A stretch of 64,000 nucleotides of DNA, from positions 620,001 through 684,000 of the forward strand of contig JAGTWJ010000001.1 of NCBI GenBank assembly GCA_020064725.1, in the 5' to 3' direction. Below are positions 12,391 through 22,060 of this stretch, piece by piece (position 1 is the first letter of the stretch; every line of letters starts with the position of its first letter). Origin of the DNA: Drechslerella dactyloides. Lineage: Eukaryota > Ascomycota > Orbiliomycetes > Orbiliales > Orbiliaceae. Made by a program: the position numbers and the translations under genes. A model generated the notes under the pieces. That model saw only the letters and a list, made by a program, of their open reading frames with translations, was not told the DNA's origin and searched no databases.

Positions 12391-13599
12391 ACTTTCGGTG
12401 TAATTATAGATTGAAAAGTTTGGATTTTAGAATATTGTTGATGGTGTGAAGACAGATGGTAGTGATTTTGCACAATGATCTTGTCGTGGGTCACCTGGAT
12501 ACAAATTGCTGATTCTTGGAGCATTAAGTATTGCTGCTTATCGGAGGATTGAGTCTTGGAGGCTAGCTGCTTATCGTGGGTCGGTATAGGTCCGAGGGCA
12601 CTATCACTGGACGGCTGGCTGCCGAGGCGGTAGCATGAAGTGAGAGTGACATCGACAGTTGATTTGATTGGCTGGCGTGTCTTGGCTACCGAAGCCTGTT
12701 ATCTTCCAACACACCATACCTACAGCGGTTTGCAAAGGTTTCTGAGGACCCTAGTCTCAGGGACACTAAAGGAAGCTTCTGCTTGCTTCTAATGATATCT
12801 GGGCGCCCGGGCTGGCTTCCGAGTGAGCTTCCCGTTAATTAATTTTAGCCTGTCCATTATATTTTGTAGTATTCCCTAATCTTATGGCGACGAGTCTACA
12901 AGGAACAATTCAGCTTCCTATGACTCAATTAGCAGATTTCAAGGCTGCGTATGTGATATGTGTATCCAACATGTCAGCGAGCATCAAGCCAATCTCTTGG
13001 AAGAGAAAAATGTCTGGGGGTCATATTCTGGTACAATTTGGCTATTTGCCGTTGAAGTTCCTGTACTGCTTCGCAGATTCAAATTTCAGCTAGCTTTCGA
13101 ATCAAACTGTACCTGGTAGTATTTCAGTTCTGCAGATCTGACTGCGAGGTTATCGCCCTAGCAGCTCAGCGATAGACATCACATCTTAGCGTTATAAACT
13201 GTCCACAATCCCGTAGCCGCCCTAGCATTTTCTCCCTCTTCGCGAGCAGTTGGTCTATAGTTCTCTGTATACCTCTCCAACGGCAACGGGGCGGGCCGAG
13301 CCGGTAGCTAACGCAGGGCAGAAGTTATGATGACCAGGGTAGTCTTTCTAGGATCGGCCAAGAATCAGTACATGGCTCTGTTTCATGACAAAGACGCCAA
13401 CATGTCACCAAGCTCTTAAAGCACTTGCCTAGCTACAGGAAAAGTGTAGCCAAGATGTAGTTCTGAGACCGGACCTGCCTGACTAAAATGCTAGAATAAT
13501 AAACTGACGTGCGGAGGGCTGCTAACAGAATAATGCAAGCTAAACTCATAACCCGACATACAAAACTCCCAACTGATAGTGCACTCGTATAGCTGCTCA
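12391..13599. other. intergenic region upstream of the copper ATPase
   Basis: About 1.2 kb holding the presumed copper ATPase promoter and the 3' flank of the deaminase-like gene. No coding sequence or clear regulatory element was identified. Confidence 0.55.
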
Positions 13600-15324
13600 C
13601 TACTCTTGGTGTTCTTCCTTAGACTCTCCTTTTGCTTCCACTTTACCCTCTTCATTTTCTTCTCCACTGGCTTCTGCTTTAGGAGGCTCGTGTTCGTCTT
13701 CCATCTTCCTAAAGCTCAAAGAAATCTCAAATTTCTTGCAGACACCAGCTATGAACTTCTCGCAATCCTCGCAAATCTCGTAGCTCACCCAGAACTGCGC
13801 ATCCTTCGTTAAGCAAACGCTGGACCGCATACCAGCCTCCTCGCCTAGCAGATCTCTGTATTTGAAGAAGTTATGCGAGAACCCATCCGGTATCCAGCGA
13901 GTGTGCACCATCAGGTACCTGACCAGCATCTTCTTCTCGGCATGGCAAGCGAACCAATTCTGCGCTGATGTCGCTGTGGTATTCTTCCGCTCCAGCTCGC
14001 GTTTCCAGCTCACGGCGCCCTTAGGTATCTCCTTTGGGAACTCATGACCAATCTCTTTCGCCAGTCCTTGGATGAGCTTGATCAACTGCTTGTTGTTTAG
14101 CGGCAGCGATGGCTCCAGACGCTCGTTCTCAACGAGGCCACTAACAACGGATATGTCCGCGTACTGCGGTCCCCGGATACAGCTGCACACCGTACGGAAA
14201 CCATCCGACTCGACCAGGCCGAGCACCCAAGAGCTACTCCCGTCTGTGGCGGTGCAGAGCTGAAAATCCGTCTCTCGTTCGACCTTGCTTCGAGTATCTC
14301 TCTGTACTGCTGTCTCTTTCCATCTTTCAGCGATGACTTTGTAAGTAGGTGGTGTATTATACCCGACGATCTGATCGAGGGAGCTCATTTTCTCAATGCA
14401 GCCCTGAGCGATTTCCTGAAGCTTTTTTATCGTTGCCCATTGATCTCTAGGAGTGACTGCTACGGGATTATAGCTGTGGTGTTCCGCTATATCCAGCCGC
14501 TGGAAAGCCTCGAACATCATTTTCTCTTCATCCTTTTCCTCGGCGGTAACCTGGACGGACACCTCCACCTTGACAATTTCTTGTATGACCGTTTCCTGCT
14601 GCGATTCCTCTTGTTTGATGATCTGCTGCTTGACTGCAATTTTCTTCCTTTCGAGATGTTGCCGTGGCCGCGGTCTGTATTTGACGACAAAAAAGCTCTC
14701 CAAGTTGGGGCAGTCGTCTTTCACAGCCACCCAGTATGCACCAGTTTTGTGGACCTCAATCCCAACCGCCTGCTTACCCAGCCCGCCCGTCAATTTATCC
14801 ATATCACCTGGGAACACAATCCGGTATCTTCCGAACGCACCGCATCCGGCTGGGTATATAACCGGCACACCTATGCCAGCGTTGACTCGTTTGTGCTCAT
14901 GGATTTCATCGCAATACGGGCACTCTACTACAATCTTCGCCGACGAGTACCCGAGCACCAGTGTTGACTCGGGATCTTGCCCGCTAAGATATATGGAACG
15001 GATAGCAGTTGTGAGGTCGCGCACCAGCTGCCAGTAACTGTTGGAAAGCTTATCGCCTTTCGTTACGTTGAGTCGAAATTTGGCGGACTCCGCGTCCGTG
15101 AGCTCGTGGCCCTGCGATTGGAGCAGCTTGATTGAGTCGATGTATGTCCGAAAGTCACCGTACAGCGAGGCGAGGATAGCTGCGCGTGATTGGAAGGCTG
15201 GTATGAAGTCTTTGGAGCGAGCGTTGCGAGTCGTTGGTGGCGGCGGAGTGGCGACGTGTGGCGGTGTCTGTAGCAGCAGATACTGTGGCGGTGCGGAGCG
15301 TTTTGGTGTTGTTGGGGTAGCCAT
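13600..15324 (-). CDS. cytidine-deaminase-superfamily protein (HAE ... CxxC)
   Basis: Intronless gene of 574 aa. The C-terminal 120 residues hold the signature of zinc-dependent nucleic-acid deaminases: CHAEKKM with H461 and E463 (zinc ligand and proton shuttle) and CEDC with C518 and C521 (zinc ligands), separated by a helix- and strand-like stretch. An earlier segment has VVECPYCDEIHEH near residue 135 and CGAFG, another possible zinc site. A charged glutamine- and glutamate-rich linker is near residues 225-270, and the tail is acidic and lysine/glutamate-rich. No signal peptide is visible. Fungal proteins with HAEK plus CxxC are usually placed in the SsdA-like or DYW-like deaminase groups; which one applies needs a profile search. 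The substrate (nucleic acid, nucleotide or neither) is unknown. The start is the first ATG, followed by a Pro/Thr-rich N terminus. Confidence 0.7.
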   Translation of the reverse strand: MATPTTPKRSAPPQYLLLQTPPHVATPPPPTTRNARSKDFIPAFQSRAAILASLYGDFRTYIDSIKLLQSQGHELTDAESAKFRLNVTKGDKLSNSYWQLVRDLTTAIRSIYLSGQDPESTLVLGYSSAKIVVECPYCDEIHEHKRVNAGIGVPVIYPAGCGAFGRYRIVFPGDMDKLTGGLGKQAVGIEVHKTGAYWVAVKDDCPNLESFFVVKYRPRPRQHLERKKIAVKQQIIKQEESQQETVIQEIVKVEVSVQVTAEEKDEEKMMFEAFQRLDIAEHHSYNPVAVTPRDQWATIKKLQEIAQGCIEKMSSLDQIVGYNTPPTYKVIAERWKETAVQRDTRSKVERETDFQLCTATDGSSSWVLGLVESDGFRTVCSCIRGPQYADISVVSGLVENERLEPSLPLNNKQLIKLIQGLAKEIGHEFPKEIPKGAVSWKRELERKNTTATSAQNWFACHAEKKMLVRYLMVHTRWIPDGFSHNFFKYRDLLGEEAGMRSSVCLTKDAQFWVSYEICEDCEKFIAGVCKKFEISLSFRKMEDEHEPPKAEASGEENEEGKVEAKGESKEEHQE

Positions 15325-16139
15325 GCTGCTCGTCAGGGTGACTGGAGCGTGCGGCTGCGTTTGCTGTGGTCGAAGGCTCGTAGGAAGGAGTGGCTGCTTT
15401 CGTTTCTTCTAAAACGATCGAGGGAATATCATGAGAAGAGAATAGTGCCACCGCTGTGGTGTAAAAGTGCAAAGATGGAAGGCGCTTCATCGGAGCCCTC
15501 GCCTTTATTTATCCCGCTAAGCTAAGCTGCTGCAAGGCGCAACGGCTCTGCGCGTGGATCGATGTCGGCGGGGCGTGGCAGAGCATACGGGCTAGTCTGA
15601 CAGCAGGGCAGCGCTTCTGCGGCACAGGGGAAACTGGAGGCGGGAAGACGTGTCCAGCGTGTTTGCTCGAGGACAGCCTTGCAATGCGAACAGGCCTGGA
15701 GGAATGAATGCATCACCGAATAAATTGTGCCTGATATTGGTGGCGAAACGACAGGTGAGTCTTTCGAAGTCAAATGATTGTTGGATCTTAGGCAGATATC
15801 AATGCATTAGAATATCTGTCACTATTCTCTGAGAATGAGAGTCATTTACCTTGCTCTGTGCGTGTGGAGCTTCAAGAGGGGCTGCGGTGTCGTGACTCCA
15901 CAACACGATAATTAATCAAGTGGCTTGGTGGCTGAATTTCCCCGTTTAGCTTGACAGATGGTGGCACCATGATATCTTGCATCCGACTCACACGTTAAAG
16001 GTTCGCCAATATGACTGTAACTATGTGAGCTGATATCAAGGTGCGATACGACGATCAATATCGAGTCTTTGATCAGCAAAATGATATAAAAGACGATGAT
16101 AACGATCATGTTATATTTTAACGATATAACGTCAACAAT

Positions 16140-16366
16140 AAGCGACTGGACCAGACAAGCGACCGGACCACCCCCCTTGTATATTTCTTTAATTTAATAT
16201 AAAAAAAATTTAAAAAAATATTTTTAGATTTGTAATAGTTTATATAAACAAGATTAATTTTATTCTAATTTTAAATTAATTATTGATTAAGTTATCAATA
16301 AAAAGTGTTTTGGTAGGGTGTTGGTTTATATGGGGTGGTCCGCTCGCTTGTGTGGTCCGCTCGCTT
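16140..16366. mobile_element. MITE-like element with 35-bp terminal inverted repeats
   Basis: The arms 16140-16174 and 16332-16366 are inverted copies of each other, matching at 31 of 35 positions and ending in GGACCACCCC towards the inside. Each arm is itself a tandem pair of an AAGCGA..GGACCA unit. The 157-bp core is strongly AT-rich and lacks a coding frame, so the element is non-autonomous. Weaker inverted similarity (an ATAACGT block) continues outward on both sides, so the true ends may lie a little further out. No clear target-site duplication was found, and the transposase superfamily cannot be assigned. Confidence 0.8.
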
Positions 16367-16425
16367 GTGGAATACGTTATCAAAAGCTTCTAAGATATTT
16401 CCATTAAATGAGCAAACGAACGGCT

Positions 16426-16499
16426 TTGTCTCGCGAGCCAGACTGCCGTACACGTCCCTTAACCGGCGAAGTGTGTCGAAGTTTAGTTTACGAGACAAG
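16426..16499 (+). mobile_element. 74-bp micro-element (copy A), 8-bp TSD
   Basis: Starts TTGTCTCGCGAGCC and ends GTTTACGAGACAAG, giving imperfect terminal inverted repeats. It is flanked by a perfect 8-bp direct repeat GAACGGCT (16418-16425 and 16500-16507), the hallmark of hAT-type insertion. It matches copy B at 30664-30725 in reverse orientation over most of its length, with a short internal insertion. Confidence 0.85.
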
Positions 16500-18151
16500 G
16501 AACGGCTCACATTAATGTTAGATAAGTATATGATTATGAGCTGTGATACTATAACTTTATCTAGGCCAGGAATCGTGGCACTACGCTACTGAAACGTTAG
16601 AGGCAGACAATCCGGAGTGGTCAAATTCCCACCTTCAATCAGGATGGCTGTCGTTTTCAATCAATTTAAGGACTGCTGTGAAATATTTCATGGTGGTTCA
16701 GGTCCACGGTCGGAGCCATGAACATACTCTAATGACAGTGCTCCATTTCTCGCGAATGCATTGTAGTGCTAAAACGCCTATGGGAGAGCTCATTAAAATG
16801 TCTAGTAAAAGTGCGAGACAGACAGCCTTAGTGCTGAGACTTCAAGAGCGTTACCGCATAGTTGCGAACCCCGTGCCATGCCGATCCTTCTAGCCCCAAT
16901 CCCCGGATTTCATGTCTTGGCCTTGTACCAACTGAGATATCAAACCATGCTCTTTTTTTTGGGAACTGGAGGTGATCGTTTAGACCTATTAGGAGGTCCT
17001 GTTATAATGTTGTGCAGGAGGCTTCAGAATGCCAGCTGCTCTCTATTCAGACAGAGCTCTAGCGTGATACAGCAGCCGCAGGCTGAAGTGAAGCAAGCTT
17101 ATAATTTGTATACAAGGGACCTCTACATCACCAGTGATCATGGCTTAGTGTGATCGGCACATCTGACCTTTAGAGGCTATGCGTCAACCGAGAATATGAA
17201 TAACCTGTCTGGGACTAACTGACAATGTAGCAATGGTTCTGTAAGCGACTTTTTGTGTAAGCGTTTTTTTATATGTTATACTAGGGTGCACCGACAGTTG
17301 ATTGAGACCAAGTAATTTGGCAATTGGGATGCGAGCTCTCCTATGGCCCCACCGAAGTAGATGTCAATCGATAAAATTAAAATACAAAAGAGAGAGATAG
17401 AGATGAGTTTGGCATGGACAATGAGATTAATACACGCTGCTGGTTTGATACATATTATCATTGACATGTTCTTGTCCGTGAAGAGATTACCCATGTGTGA
17501 GTCTAGAAGACTGTAACGAACGGGAACTCGTCTAATTCTCGAATTGGACTCTCTCCTCTACAATATGAGAGTTTGCTTCGTGAAATCTCGCCAGATCATC
17601 GAAATGTTGCGAGATCGTGTCGTGCCGACTATATTGCCGCGTCGAGGGAAATGTGTTGAGCAGTTGTAGAACGATGCGCGACAGGGGTTCCCGTAATAGG
17701 ATAAAAGCATCTGCGCTCCAAATTTTTTTTCCTTTCTCTCATCTACACAATCATACCATCAAACAGCCAGAACAGCAGCAGACTCAGGTACGTTACATCT
17801 CAGCCTAAAGTATCGCCTCGTTTTGATTCCGTTGCCGACTCGAATGATGAAAAACTATATCAGACCTGTACTGAACACTCAATGTGGATAACCATATATT
17901 GCCAATTTTCTATCTGACCCAATCGTCGCTTCTTCACGCCGTTCTTTTCACAACATATGCGGTAGAGATGTCATAACTGACGATTTACAAAGCTATAGGA
18001 ACAATGGCGATACACTTCCTCCCACTGATCATAAGTTGAAGCGGCTGTCTTGTTGAATAATATCAATCTGCTTTTCCGCGAAGTGTACATAGACATGCTG
18101 CGTATAGAGCGTATAGACGGCCCTCGGCCTAGGTTGTCAATAGATACATTG

Positions 18152-19479
18152 CTAGAACTTCAACCGTTCCCTAACCTCGACGCGATTTCCCGTGGTCGAG
18201 CTCTCTTTCGCAAGCTCGATCACGCCGATCACGTCTCGCGCCTCTTCGGGCTTCACGTGCAAATCCTTCTTCACTGTGCTCGCGTCCTCTCCGCCGAGAA
18301 CCCTGCTTACACAACCGATGACATTCCGGTAGTACTCGACATAGTCACCTTTCTCCGGCTTGACCTTGCCATTGATGAAGCCGCCGGCCTTCTTCAGCGT
18401 CGCGACCTTACCGAACACTGCTTCCAGATGGTCGTCTTCAGCCTCGCCGTCGGGTATAGTGATCTCTGGCCACTCTAGGACATCTTCGGCACCGTAGTCT
18501 TCTCGATGGATAGCGGATACGCCGTTCGCCCTCAATTGTTCCTCTTGCACGTCCATGCCGAACTTCTTATAGCTGCCCCACCACCCTTTGACTACCCATC
18601 GGTTCTGTCGGGGTACCGCGGAGACCATGCTCGATTTGAGTTCGACCGTGATCGGACAGTTGCCGTTACGTTTGCCGGCCTCGCTTCCGGCGGCGTAGTA
18701 CATATATACGCTGAAGCTGTCATCGACGGCGAGCGGTTGGGTTTGTCGCTGGTTGTCTGTGTGCGCCCACAGCCAGTCCGGAAGGCCGAAGAGGTTTAAG
18801 ACTTGGTCGATGAGGTGGCTGCCGAGGTCGTAGAGGATGCCGTTGCCGGGGACATTTTCGGTCTTCCATGCCTTTTGAGCGGAGCCGGCAGTGCTATCAG
18901 GCAGGCGATAGCGGTTGAATTGGGAGGTGACGGATATCGTAGGGTGTAGGAGTTTTGAAGAGGGCGTCGTGTTAAGATATTTTTTGAGTGTGAGAAAGTC
19001 AGAGTCGAAGCGACGGTTCTGGTAGACGGTGAGAAGGAGTGACTTGGAGGCGGCGAGGGTGATAAGCTCGGTGCATTCTTTGGTCGTAGGGCAGAACGGC
19101 TTCTCGACGACGACTACGCGTGAATCGTGGGTCAGAATATGTAAGAATGACGACCAATGGGTATGTATGGGAGCATACCGTGCTTGCCGTGTTCTAATGC
19201 TGCCCTCGCAAGGTCATAGTGGCCCGGACTTGGGGTGGAGATAATAACGAGGTGGACATCCGGGTCCTTGAAGAGGCTGTCGGTGTCGCGATAGTGCTTC
19301 ACGTCTGGATAGTCGACCGTAACATGACTGCCCCGCTTAGGGTTCGAAGCGGGGTCTGGAGGCGCTGAGCGTTGTACAACAGCGTACACTTTGGCATTGT
19401 CAACCACAGTGATGGTTGGAATCTGAAATGCCGTGGTAGAGAGGCCGTAGCCGACGAGACCGACGTTGACGGTAGCCAT
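18152..19479 (-). CDS. Gfo/Idh/MocA-family NAD(P)-dependent oxidoreductase
   Basis: Cytosolic dehydrogenase or reductase of sugars, inositol or related polyols; the exact substrate is unknown. 420 aa from exons 19479-19179 and 19113-18152; the 65-nt intron uses GTATGC and CTGAC...TAG. The N-terminal Rossmann fold begins VGLVGYG (residues 6-12), followed by VIISTPSPGHYDLARAALE and the family signature GKHVVVEKPF (E104, K105, P106), in which the lysine is catalytic. GNGILYDLGSHLIDQ is the conserved active-site helix of the C-terminal domain. The protein is longer than the usual 350-380 aa because of an extended C-terminal region. An upstream in-frame ATG at 19542 would add residues that break the typical N terminus. 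The gene is divergent from the EBP-like gene. Confidence 0.88.
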
Positions 19480-20212
19480 GAGGTGCGGGTTGTAATTAAT
19501 TAAGTGTCTTGAAGCCCAGTCTCGAATGTGATTGAATTTCACTTGGCGAAGGTCAGTGATATTGGATCGCAGAGGCCGATTATATAGGCCGGTTTATTCC
19601 CCGGGCCGACATTGTAAATCCGTCCGTCCAGATATCTTGTCTGGCTGCATTGCATTGCCGTCGAGCCGGGTGCAGCCGGTGAGCCAGGTTTCCCCGTTCG
19701 CAGACGTCATGGGACTCAAACGACGCGAGAATTTCGAGATCAACTGCGGCTGGAACGCGCCTTCAACTTGACATGCCATGGTGCTGGGACGTCAAAGGTC
19801 TCTATGAGGATAAATGCGTGAAAGGTGCTCCAGGGATATCGAAACTTGGAAATCAATTGCTTTCGCGAGTATTTGGTGGGTGCTCAGCGCTGAGAGAATG
19901 TTGAGCAGTCGGTTTAAGTTTGGCTGTCAGACAAAGGCGAGGTTGCCCATTCGGTTACACGCTTTTCGTGACACGAAAACCTGGCTAGAGTAAGTCCCTT
20001 GTCTGACACCCAGCAGGCTTACTCTCCTTCACCCCCTTCGCGACACGGTAGCTCTTGGTGTGCTCTCCTAATTAGCAACCAATTGCCCATCTCTCAATCG
20101 GCGGCCGGCCAAAGTCATCTCTCGCGCATCCATTGGCCATTGGATTGACGCTTCTCAGGAGTTCGGACCTCTCACGAGCACGCGACTGCCAGAATCTAGA
20201 TACGACACCACG
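19480..20212. other. shared divergent upstream region
   Basis: 733 bp between the starts of the oxidoreductase (-) and EBP-like (+) genes; it must hold both promoters. No specific factor site was recognised. Confidence 0.5.
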
Positions 20213-20890
20213 ATGACTACAGAAAGCCCACCATCAATCCTCGAATTGATCGACACGGTCACAATCGTGTCATTCGTCTTTGTCCTTATCCTACTCATTG
20301 TCGCCTACACAATCTCGCTCTCTGCGCTCCCTCAAACTGCGACAGGCACAATCCGTTTCATCTTCATCTGGCACTTGTTCGATGCTCTCACACACCTGAC
20401 GCTTGAAGGGAGCTTTCTCTATCATTCGTTCTTCAGTTACGCTTCCACACCTGCGGGCACACTTTACGGCGCGGCATACTCCAAGGCGCCTTTTGCGCTT
20501 ATTTGGCAGGAATACGCTAAGGCCGACGCGCGATGGTCCGTCGCCGACCCCGTCGTCGTCGCCATCGAGCTGCCGACCGTGCTCTTAGAGGGCCCAGGAG
20601 CGGCGTATATCTGCTATTTACTAGCTAAAGGAAACGAGAATGTGTGGTTTTGGATCCTCGTGGTTGCTGTAGGAGAGATCTACGGCGGGTGGATGACATT
20701 CGCGCCTGAGTGGTTGACTGGCAGTCAGGCTCTCGACACGAGCAACTTCATGTATACCTGGGTCTATCTGTTCTTCTTCAATATGTTGTGGGTTTGGATT
20801 CCTGGTTGGTTGTGCTGGGTTAGCTATCGGAAGATCGCTGTGGGATTAAACGCAGGAAGGGCGATGGTGACGGAGAGGAAGAAGCTGTAG
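20213..20890 (+). CDS. EBP/EXPERA-family membrane protein (sterol isomerase-like)
   Basis: Four-to-five-helix ER membrane protein of the emopamil-binding family, whose founding member is the delta8-delta7 sterol isomerase. Intronless, 225 aa, close to family length. Diagnostic motifs are WHLFDALTHLTLEGS with H61 and E65 (equivalent to catalytic H76 and E80 of human EBP), WQEYAKADARW (98-108) and E119 in the next helix followed by LLEGPGA. The hydrophobic segments are about 18-38, 47-60, 112-130, 141-160 and 188-208. Fungi make ergosterol with Erg2, which is unrelated to EBP, so this protein probably has another role, for example isomerisation of a sterol- or terpene-like molecule. Neighbouring genes do not form a terpene cluster, so the function stays open. 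Confidence 0.85.
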   Translation: MTTESPPSILELIDTVTIVSFVFVLILLIVAYTISLSALPQTATGTIRFIFIWHLFDALTHLTLEGSFLYHSFFSYASTPAGTLYGAAYSKAPFALIWQEYAKADARWSVADPVVVAIELPTVLLEGPGAAYICYLLAKGNENVWFWILVVAVGEIYGGWMTFAPEWLTGSQALDTSNFMYTWVYLFFFNMLWVWIPGWLCWVSYRKIAVGLNAGRAMVTERKKL

Positions 20891-22060
20891 TCGGCTGATA
20901 TATCAACTTGGTTGCCGGTTGTCGACATGTACATGCCCGCAGGGTTGGTTATATATAGATAAGATGGCGGTCCCTTTTATGGAAGTTCGAAGTCAGAAAT
21001 AATAATGATCCAACTGTACTAGGTATCAAATACCTCAATATCTGAAGAAAATTGGCAACGGCTCGGTTCGGCTCGGGACCTCAAAAACAGCCTCGCGAAA
21101 CCTTCTGTATTGAACATGTGGAACAAACCTAGATTCGCGAAGCTAGAGCAACTTTGTCAACATCTGTAACTCCACCGTCAAGATACGCGAAACCTTTCAC
21201 CGAACCACGGGGGCGAGAACGAGAATCCAAACGCGGGTAAGCTATGCATATATGGCGTGACGCAGCCTTTTGAGAGCCGCTTACGAGAGCCGCATATGCA
21301 TATCTTCCGACGACACACACTAGCTGACCCTTGCCATACATCTAGTGCTGTTGAGTCGGTGCAGCAACGAGAGCAGCATCACAAGAGTTCCACGCATCCA
21401 CGCAGGGACCACAAGATTGCAAGATGGAGAAGTACGATCGAAACGATCATACACACGCGCCAGGTAAGTTAGGTTCTCAATATTTCAGGTCCGATGTTGC
21501 TACGATATATCATATCACTGTAAGGTCTGGCGGTAGGGGTGAGGGTTGCCAGTTAAGGCTGGTATTTGCACATCCGCTAGCAACTACAGATTCTATGCCT
21601 CCAGATCAGTTATGTAATATCGCGAAGCAGCATGCATATTTGCACAGGTGTGTAGCAGCTACGGCTACCAGTATGATCTGTCTGTTGCCTCTGTGGCTAT
21701 ATAGAGTGATTTGTATGCTACCGAAATCCTGAATTGGAATAAACATCTGGCGTTCAGTTGCTGCCGCCATTTTTCCCTCCCACAATGTTGAAATTATTTT
21801 TATTATGCTGAGGCACGTTCAAATTTTTGAAACAAAATTTTGTTCACCCTCCTATATCTACGTTACGCACCATCCCATTATATATCAATCCTAGAGATTG
21901 AAACGCTCTCACCTACTTCCTTGTTTACGCTCTTATCCCTTATCTCCTCCGTTCTATCCTGAGCCCTCAAGACGTTCTGTGTTAGCATTCCGCCAACGCT
22001 TTGCCATCCGTCTGGGATATCTTGTTTACTGAAAGCTTGTAGATTCCTCTTACACGCACA
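20891..22060. other. intergenic region, no gene seen
   Basis: About 1.17 kb with short random open frames only; AT-rich towards 21780-21870. It should include the promoter of the gene at 22061. Confidence 0.55.

Larger units (their letters stand above)
15325..18151. other. long intergenic region containing two small mobile elements
   Basis: About 2.8 kb with no convincing gene. The interval 16175-16331 is very AT-rich and is flanked by GC-rich inverted repeats. A second small element follows at 16426. The rest (16.6-18.1 kb) holds only short random open frames. Confidence 0.6.

Noticed and set aside
12391..12524. Upstream in-frame start for the copper ATPase
   Set aside because: That frame reads through the intron and loses the conserved GCGCGGCQTVC cysteines, which reappear in the spliced model.
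7214..22060. Possible secondary-metabolite gene cluster (methyltransferase, deaminase-like, oxidoreductase, EBP-like)
   Set aside because: No polyketide, peptide or terpene synthase, P450 or dedicated transporter is present, and the genes are widely spaced.
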